Of a stretch of DNA of 10,752 nt, positions 6,189 through 10,752 are shown one piece after another. The notes under the pieces were generated by a model that saw only the letters and a list, made by a program, of their open reading frames with translations, ran no database searches and was not told the origin of the DNA. The DNA is from an uncultured Muribaculaceae bacterium (lineage in GTDB: Bacteria > Bacteroidota > Bacteroidia > Bacteroidales > Muribaculaceae). The stretch lies in assembly GCA_910584735.1 (NCBI GenBank), contig CAJUBM010000102.1, forward strand, positions 1 through 10,752, written 5' to 3'. Made by a program: the position numbers and the translations under genes. Positions within the stretch are counted from its first letter, which is position 1, and each line of letters begins with the position of its first letter.

Positions 6189-7811
6189 TTAGGAGTTTTC
6201 TCTGACTTGTTGCCTGTATTCTATGGCAGCATTTACAAATGAAAGGAACAGGGGATTGGGCTCGAGCACCGTGGAGGAGTACTCCGGGTGGTACTGTGTG
6301 CCTAAGAACCAGCGCTTGCCGGGAATCTCCACAACCTCCACCAAGTGTGTGCGAGGATTCTGCCCCACGCAACGCATGCCGGCCTGTTCGAAGCGTTCGC
6401 GATAGTCGCCGTTGAATTCGAAACGGTGGCGGTGGCGCTCGCTGACAAGGGTCTTCCCGTATGCCTTGGCAGCCAAGGAGTCGGGCAGCAGCTCGCAGTC
6501 GTAGGCTCCGAGCCTCATGGTGCCACCCATGTTGGAGATGCTCTTCTGTTCCTCCATAAGGTCAATCACGTTGTGAGGCGTGGAGGGGTTCATCTCTGTG
6601 GAGTTGGCCTCTTGCAGACCTAAGACATCGCGGGCGAACTCTATGACCATGCACTGCATGCCGAGGCATATGCCGAATGTCGGCACATCGTGCTCGCGGG
6701 CCCATTTCAAGGCAACGAACTTACCCTCTATGCCGCGCTGCCCGAAACCGGGGGCTATTATTATGCCGTCAAGGCCGGAGAGTTTCTCCTCGGCATCCGC
6801 TTCGGAGAGTTTTTCCGAATGGATGTAAACCAGCTTCAACCGACGGTCGGCATAAGTAGCAGCCTGGAAGAGGGCCTCGTTTATCGATTTGTAGGCGTCC
6901 TGGAGTTCTACGTACTTCCCTACCAGTCCGATTGTCACCTCTTCACGGGCGTTGCGGATTTTCTCAACGAAGTTCAACCACGGCGCCATATGCGGTTCCC
7001 CCTCCGGGGTTACGCCGGTTTTGGAGAGTACAATCTCATCGAGATGCTGCGCATGCATTGTCAGCGGCACCTCATATATCGAGGGAACGTCCTGGCTCTG
7101 TATCACCGCGCCGGGAGCCACATTGCAGAACAACGCGATTTTGCGGCGCACCTCCTCCGTGACAGGATGTTCGGTGCGGAGCACAAGGATGTCGGGCTGT
7201 ATGCCGAGTTCCTGCAACTGCTTCACGGAGTGTTGCGTAGGCTTGGTTTTCAACTCCTTGGCGGCGGCTATATATGGCACGTAGGTCAGATGCACACACA
7301 GGCTGTTCTGTCCGAGTTCCCAACGTAGCTGACGCACGGCCTCAAGGAACGGAAGCGACTCTATATCGCCTACCACACCTCCAATCTCGGTGATTATAAA
7401 ATCGTAATCGCCGGTATGGCCCAGGGCCTTTACGGCGCGTTTTATCTCGTCCGTGACGTGCGGCACAATCTGCACCGTCTTCCCAAGGTAGTCGCCGTGG
7501 CGCTCCTTGTTGATAACGCTCTGGAATATACGCCCAGAGGTTATGTTGTTGGCGCGTGTGGTGCGCACGTTGGTGAAGCGTTCGTAATGTCCCAGATCAA
7601 GGTCGGCTTCATGACCGTCGACCGTCACATAACATTCCCCGTGTTCGTAAGGATTCAATGTCCCGGGGTCGATGTTGATGTAGGGGTCGAATTTCTGGAT
7701 GGTGACTCTGTAGCCGCGAGCCTTCAGCAGACACGCCAGCGACGAAGAGATTATGCCTTTGCCGAGCGACGACACCACGCCGCCGGTAACGAAGATATAT
7801 TTTGTCTCCAC
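6189..7811 (-). CDS. pyrG: CTP synthase
   Basis: CTP synthase makes CTP from UTP, ATP and glutamine, the last step of pyrimidine nucleotide synthesis, in the cytoplasm. The product is 540 residues with both domains intact. The synthetase domain starts with the ATP loop VSSLGKGI (13-20) and carries KTKPTQHSVKQL (188-199) for UTP and CTP binding. The class I glutamine amidotransferase domain (about 290-535) has the oxyanion strand PGFGQRG (354-360). Its catalytic triad is Cys382 in GICLGMQ, with His508 and Glu510 in QYHPE. The start is GTG at 7811: the frame upstream reaches a TAG after a few codons with no other start, and the GTG gives the family's expected METKYIFVTGG start. It is the first gene of the five-gene cluster, with a -7 element about 31 bases upstream. 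Confidence 0.98.
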   Translation of the reverse strand: METKYIFVTGGVVSSLGKGIISSSLACLLKARGYRVTIQKFDPYINIDPGTLNPYEHGECYVTVDGHEADLDLGHYERFTNVRTTRANNITSGRIFQSVINKERHGDYLGKTVQIVPHVTDEIKRAVKALGHTGDYDFIITEIGGVVGDIESLPFLEAVRQLRWELGQNSLCVHLTYVPYIAAAKELKTKPTQHSVKQLQELGIQPDILVLRTEHPVTEEVRRKIALFCNVAPGAVIQSQDVPSIYEVPLTMHAQHLDEIVLSKTGVTPEGEPHMAPWLNFVEKIRNAREEVTIGLVGKYVELQDAYKSINEALFQAATYADRRLKLVYIHSEKLSEADAEEKLSGLDGIIIAPGFGQRGIEGKFVALKWAREHDVPTFGICLGMQCMVIEFARDVLGLQEANSTEMNPSTPHNVIDLMEEQKSISNMGGTMRLGAYDCELLPDSLAAKAYGKTLVSERHRHRFEFNGDYRERFEQAGMRCVGQNPRTHLVEVVEIPGKRWFLGTQYHPEYSSTVLEPNPLFLSFVNAAIEYRQQVRENS

Positions 7812-7841
7812 TTCTTCGTATGTTCTCTAAAATTCAAGCCA

Positions 7842-7867
7842 CAAAGTTAGCGAAAAAATCCGACAAA
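7842..7867 (-). promoter_or_regulatory. Promoter candidate for the pyrG-yidC-rsmA-mgtE operon
   Basis: On the minus strand, TAACTTTG (7849 to 7842) is a full match to the Bacteroidales -7 element, identical to the one before gap. The only TTTG upstream (7867 to 7864) leaves a 14-base spacer, too short for a good -33 site, so the -33 contact is weak or absent. Transcription would begin near 7835, giving a leader of about 25 bases before the GTG start. Confidence 0.45.
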
Positions 7868-7912
7868 TCGGGGGAGGGAAATATAAATGCCCCCGGATAG
7901 CGGGATTTTTCG

Positions 7913-7920
7913 TACATTTG
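7913..7920 (+). promoter_or_regulatory. -7 element for the MATE exporter gene
   Basis: TACATTTG matches TAnnTTTG exactly and ends 19 bases before the ATG at 7940, so the mRNA leader would be only about 12 bases. No TTTG lies at the expected distance upstream. The element is 63 bases from the pyrG -7 element on the other strand, so the two genes probably have divergent promoters in one 128-base region. Confidence 0.45.
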
Positions 7921-7939
7921 CAGTAAGAAAACAACCATT

Positions 7940-9316
7940 ATGAATGACAATCGCAATCTGCGAGAGCTTGCCGGTATGCCGGTGGGCAGGTTATTGTGGA
8001 AGTACTCTCTGCCATCGGTGGCGGGGATGCTCGTAATGCAGCTATATAGCATAGTAGACCGTATATTCATCGGGCAGGTGGTAGGTTCGGACGCCATAGC
8101 CGGACTGGCCATCACGTTCCCGGTGATGAATATAGCCACGGCGCTCGGCGTCCTTGTCGGTGCGGGGGCATCGGCCCGCGTGAGCCTGTTCTTAGGAGCC
8201 GGGCACGAGGAGACGGCCAGGCGGGTGTTGGGCAACACCCTGGTGCTGACGCTCGTTATCGGTGTGCTGTATATCGGGGCGTTCGCCTTAGGGATGGAGA
8301 CCGTCTTAGGATGGTTCGGAGCCAACGAGGTGACGATGCCCTACGCCCACGACTTCATGATGTACATCCTTCCGGGACTGATGATGACGAACCTCACCTT
8401 CTCGTTCAACAACATAATGCGTGCCTCGGGCTTCCCAACCAGGGCGATGGTGACAATGTTCATCGGCGCTGGACTGAATATCTGCCTGGCCCCGCTGTTC
8501 ATCTACGTGCTCGACATGGGGATAAAGGGTGCGGCGATAGCCACGGATATAGCCATGACTGTCTCCATGGTGTTCGTGATGCGCCATTTCTTCAGAAGCT
8601 CCAACGGCCCTGTGACCTTCCGCCGGGGCATCTACGGCATTGACCGCAAACTCGTGTGGGGCATACTGGGAATCGGCGCGGCGCCGTTCATCGTGAACGT
8701 GGCCTCTTGCGCCATAAACATATTCATAAACCGCTCATTGTTAAAGTTCGGCGGTGTTGACGCCATCGCTGCCTCAGGCATATTCGTGACCTATACGGTG
8801 ATGCTCTGCTGCATCGTGTTAGGCATCTGCCAAGGGATGCAGCCGGTGGTAGGCTTCAACTACGGCGCCGGCAACTACGGGCGTGTGCGCCGGGCGTTCT
8901 GGATAGCCTCAGGCGCCGCCACGGCGGTTACATTCTTAGGATGGCTCGGCGGCATGTGCTGCCCCGCCCTGATAGCCCGTGCCTTCGTGCGCGATGCGCA
9001 GCTTGTGGAGTTCACCGCACATGCCCTCTCCACGGCCATGCTTCTCTTCTTCATGGTTGGCTTCCAGATTGTAGCCACCACCTATTTCCAGTCAATCGGA
9101 AAAATCGGCCTCTCGATATTCCTGAGCCTCACGCGCCAAGTACTCTTCTTCATGCCCCTGCTCTACATCCTCCCATCCTACTTCGGCCTCAACGGCATCT
9201 GGTTCACCTTCTTCAGTTCCGATGCCTGTGCCACCATCGTCACCGCCGCCCTCATCGCCTGGTCCTTCCACCGCCTCAGAACCGCCGGGAAGCCCGGTCC
9301 CCACCCCGCCGCCTGA
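7940..9316 (+). CDS. MATE-family multidrug/cation antiporter (MepA-like)
   Basis: This is an inner-membrane exporter that should use a Na+ or H+ gradient to expel organic cations or other small molecules; the substrate cannot be read from the sequence. The 458 residues are the usual MATE length, with about 12 hydrophobic segments in two similar halves. The N half has LYSIVDRIFIGQVVG (36-50) and VGAGASARVSLFLGAGHEE (73-91). The C half repeats the theme with GMQPVVGFNYGAGNYGRVRR (299-318), a signature seen in MepA-type members. The ATG start puts a short hydrophilic tail before the first helix, as expected. It runs divergently from pyrG and alone. GC content is high, in line with the core genes: the block 8221-8280 holds 37 G/C of 60. 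Leu-Gly pairs often use the otherwise rare TTA codon. No regulator gene is adjacent. Confidence 0.93.
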   Translation: MNDNRNLRELAGMPVGRLLWKYSLPSVAGMLVMQLYSIVDRIFIGQVVGSDAIAGLAITFPVMNIATALGVLVGAGASARVSLFLGAGHEETARRVLGNTLVLTLVIGVLYIGAFALGMETVLGWFGANEVTMPYAHDFMMYILPGLMMTNLTFSFNNIMRASGFPTRAMVTMFIGAGLNICLAPLFIYVLDMGIKGAAIATDIAMTVSMVFVMRHFFRSSNGPVTFRRGIYGIDRKLVWGILGIGAAPFIVNVASCAINIFINRSLLKFGGVDAIAASGIFVTYTVMLCCIVLGICQGMQPVVGFNYGAGNYGRVRRAFWIASGAATAVTFLGWLGGMCCPALIARAFVRDAQLVEFTAHALSTAMLLFFMVGFQIVATTYFQSIGKIGLSIFLSLTRQVLFFMPLLYILPSYFGLNGIWFTFFSSDACATIVTAALIAWSFHRLRTAGKPGPHPAA

Positions 9317-9446
9317 AAAAAAGGACCAATCCTCGGCTTAAACGAGCTATTAATACAACAAAATCCGCAGAAAATCACTAACTTCGCAAACTCACCAACA
9401 TAGAGCTTTTGATGCCGCTAATGCTAAACAAATCAATAGTCTACCC
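9317..9446 (+). other. Intergenic composition boundary
   Basis: This 130-base gap separates the GC-rich MATE gene from the AT-rich ATPase gene. It begins with a run of eight A immediately after the MATE TGA. A four-base-stem hairpin (9332-9335 with 9343-9346) is too weak to call a terminator. TAACTTCG (9379-9386) is one base off a Bacteroidales -7 element and has no matching -33 site; it is the best promoter candidate for the downstream gene. I see no tRNA, repeat, integrase fragment or attachment site. Confidence 0.4.
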
Positions 9447-10685
9447 ATGAAGCGATATATCAACAAGATAAAAATCAACAATCTGTTCCATCTCAAGAAC
9501 ATTGAAATTGAGATTGCCGATGAAAATGCTCCGCACTTAATCCTGACAGGCAAAAACGGTAGCGGCAAGACAGTCCTATTAAACGCTATAGCCGACTATT
9601 TTGACAAAATTAAGAGCGACACAAATTTTGACTTCCTGGATTGGGAAAAAAGACTTGCTTTTCGCACTACTCAATCTCTTAAATTAACTAATGATATTGA
9701 GCGTGCAAAGAACCAAGAACACTTAGACTTTTGTAAGCAGCAACTCAACGACCTAAAGGGACGAATTGACATCAGCCTTGACAACGTTGTAAACCTCATT
9801 CAAAGATATAACCGAGGTAATTTTATCATCGCTTTTTATCAGGCAGCCCGCAAAACCGCCATCCTCGAACCTAAAAATCCAACCAAGCCAACACTCAGGG
9901 GCAAACGCTCGGTTAAAGATGTTGTAACCGACCAAATACTTAATTTCCTATCCGACCTCAAAATCCAGGAAGCCTTGGCTCGTAATGAGAACCAGATAAC
10001 CGATGCCGACTATATCAAGGCTTGGCTAAACAATTTCGAGAATATCCTCCGACAGATTTTTGATGACAAAAATCTAAAACTGGAGTTCAATTACCGCGAC
10101 TACACTTTCCATATCCTCACCAATAGTAAATCTTTCAAGTTTACCCAACTCTCCGATGGGTTTGTCGCTGTGATAGAGATTGTAGCCGATCTTATTCTAA
10201 AAATGCAGTCCGATGGGTCTATTTCATCGCACTTCAACAAACCCGGAATTGTGCTAATCGATGAAATCGAGACACATCTCCACCTCAAACTGCAAAAGTC
10301 TATACTGCCAATGCTGACTGCATTATTCCCTAACATCCAGTTCATCGTAACCACTCACTCACCTTTTGTTCTGAGTTCTCTACCAAATGCCACAGCCTAT
10401 GACCTTGAACATCGCGAACCGATAACCAATCTCACAGAATTTTCGTACCAAGCTCTGACGGAGGGATATTTCGGGGTTTCAACAGATTCCGATTATGCGC
10501 GTATGCGATATAAAGAACTGGAACAACTACTTGTCCAAGATGAACTGTCGGAGACCGAACGACAAACTGCGCGACAGATTATTGTAGATTTCAAAAAGAT
10601 TCCCGAGGCCACATCCCCGGAGCTTGTAGGCGCCTATCGTCAGCTTGAAATCAAGTACAATGAGAAGATAAAGGGCCTCATCTGA
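9447..10685 (+). CDS. AAA ATPase of ABC/OLD type, possible defence-system ATPase
   Basis: This is a soluble 412-residue ATPase with an SMC/RecF-like start (INKIKINNLFHLKNIEIEI, 5-23). Walker A is GKNGSGKT (35-42). The signature region FTQLSDGFVAVIEIVADL (232-249) has LSDG in place of the usual LSGG. Walker B is GIVLIDEIETHLH (267-279) with Asp272 and Glu273. The switch histidine is His304 in FIVTTHSPFVLSS (299-311). A helical tail (about 340-412) starts at GYFGVSTDSDYARMRY. The middle (about 80-210) is helical without a long coiled coil, unlike Rad50 or SMC, and no nuclease motif is visible. This plan fits AAA_21/AAA_15-type ATPases of Septu (PtuA), retron-associated ATPases and related systems; that link is an inference. 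Base content is far lower in GC than its neighbours (block 9781-9840 has 19 G/C of 60), which suggests transfer. No partner gene starts before the window ends. Confidence 0.88.
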   Translation: MKRYINKIKINNLFHLKNIEIEIADENAPHLILTGKNGSGKTVLLNAIADYFDKIKSDTNFDFLDWEKRLAFRTTQSLKLTNDIERAKNQEHLDFCKQQLNDLKGRIDISLDNVVNLIQRYNRGNFIIAFYQAARKTAILEPKNPTKPTLRGKRSVKDVVTDQILNFLSDLKIQEALARNENQITDADYIKAWLNNFENILRQIFDDKNLKLEFNYRDYTFHILTNSKSFKFTQLSDGFVAVIEIVADLILKMQSDGSISSHFNKPGIVLIDEIETHLHLKLQKSILPMLTALFPNIQFIVTTHSPFVLSSLPNATAYDLEHREPITNLTEFSYQALTEGYFGVSTDSDYARMRYKELEQLLVQDELSETERQTARQIIVDFKKIPEATSPELVGAYRQLEIKYNEKIKGLI

Positions 10686-10704
10686 GAAATGATTAGAATA
10701 TAGT

Positions 10705-10730
10705 AGTGGTGCGATAAAAATCTTACCACT
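10705..10730 (+). terminator. Weak terminator candidate after the ATPase gene
   Basis: AGTGGT (10705-10710) pairs with ACCACT (10725-10730), and GAT (10713-10715) pairs with ATC (10720-10722) inside it around AAAA. The stem begins 19 bases after the stop codon and is followed by the AT-rich GTTATTAAAATATT with no solid U-run. It may end the ATPase transcript, which would make the gene a single unit, but the weak stem leaves room for read-through into a gene past the window edge. Confidence 0.35.
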
Positions 10731-10752
10731 GTTATTAAAATATTAATATTTA

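Noticed and set aside
6690..7328. 212-residue plus-strand ORF
   Set aside because: Entirely antisense to the well-supported pyrG coding sequence, with no recognisable domain.
7834..8325. 163-residue minus-strand ORF over the start of the MATE gene and its upstream region
   Set aside because: It covers the divergent promoter region and the MATE N-terminus; Pro/Ser/Thr-rich composition fits a shadow frame.
9332..9346. Terminator after the MATE gene
   Set aside because: The stem is only four base pairs with a seven-base loop and no T-run follows.
1..10752. CRISPR array, insertion sequence or prophage genes
   Set aside because: No spaced direct repeats, transposase or phage structural genes were seen in any part of the window.

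Overview
The window looks like a chromosomal segment of a gut-type Bacteroidota (order Bacteroidales). The evidence is the protein sequences, the pyrG-yidC gene order, promoter elements of the Bacteroidales form (TTG, about 20 bases, TAnnTTTG) and the lack of Shine-Dalgarno-type sites before the genes. The high GC content of the core genes and the short gaps between them would fit Muribaculaceae, but that family assignment is an inference and is not proven here.

Layout. Bases 1-53 (minus strand) fold into a stem and may be the 5' end of a structured RNA cut by the window edge, perhaps RNase P RNA. A 17-bp perfect inverted repeat (85-123) then ends the gap gene (GAPDH, minus, 145-1152), which has its own promoter near 1258-1288. 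From 7811 down to 1375 runs a compact minus-strand cluster of five genes: pyrG (CTP synthase), yidC (membrane insertase), rsmA/ksgA (16S rRNA dimethyltransferase), mgtE (Mg2+ channel) and an unrecognised small membrane-anchored protein. The gaps are 33 and 22 bases, then a 14-base overlap, then 24 bases, so the cluster is probably one operon. Three of its products touch on ribosomes, membrane insertion or magnesium supply. A divergent MATE-family exporter (plus, 7940-9316) shares the 128-base intergenic region with pyrG.

The last gene (plus, 9447-10685) differs from the rest. It is clearly more AT-rich and encodes an ABC/OLD-type AAA ATPase of the kind found in defence systems (Septu PtuA, retron-associated ATPases and relatives). 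A weak hairpin follows it and no second gene starts before the window ends. It is the only accessory-looking gene here and the best candidate for unusual biology, but its function and any partner cannot be settled from this window. The rest is well-known housekeeping content.
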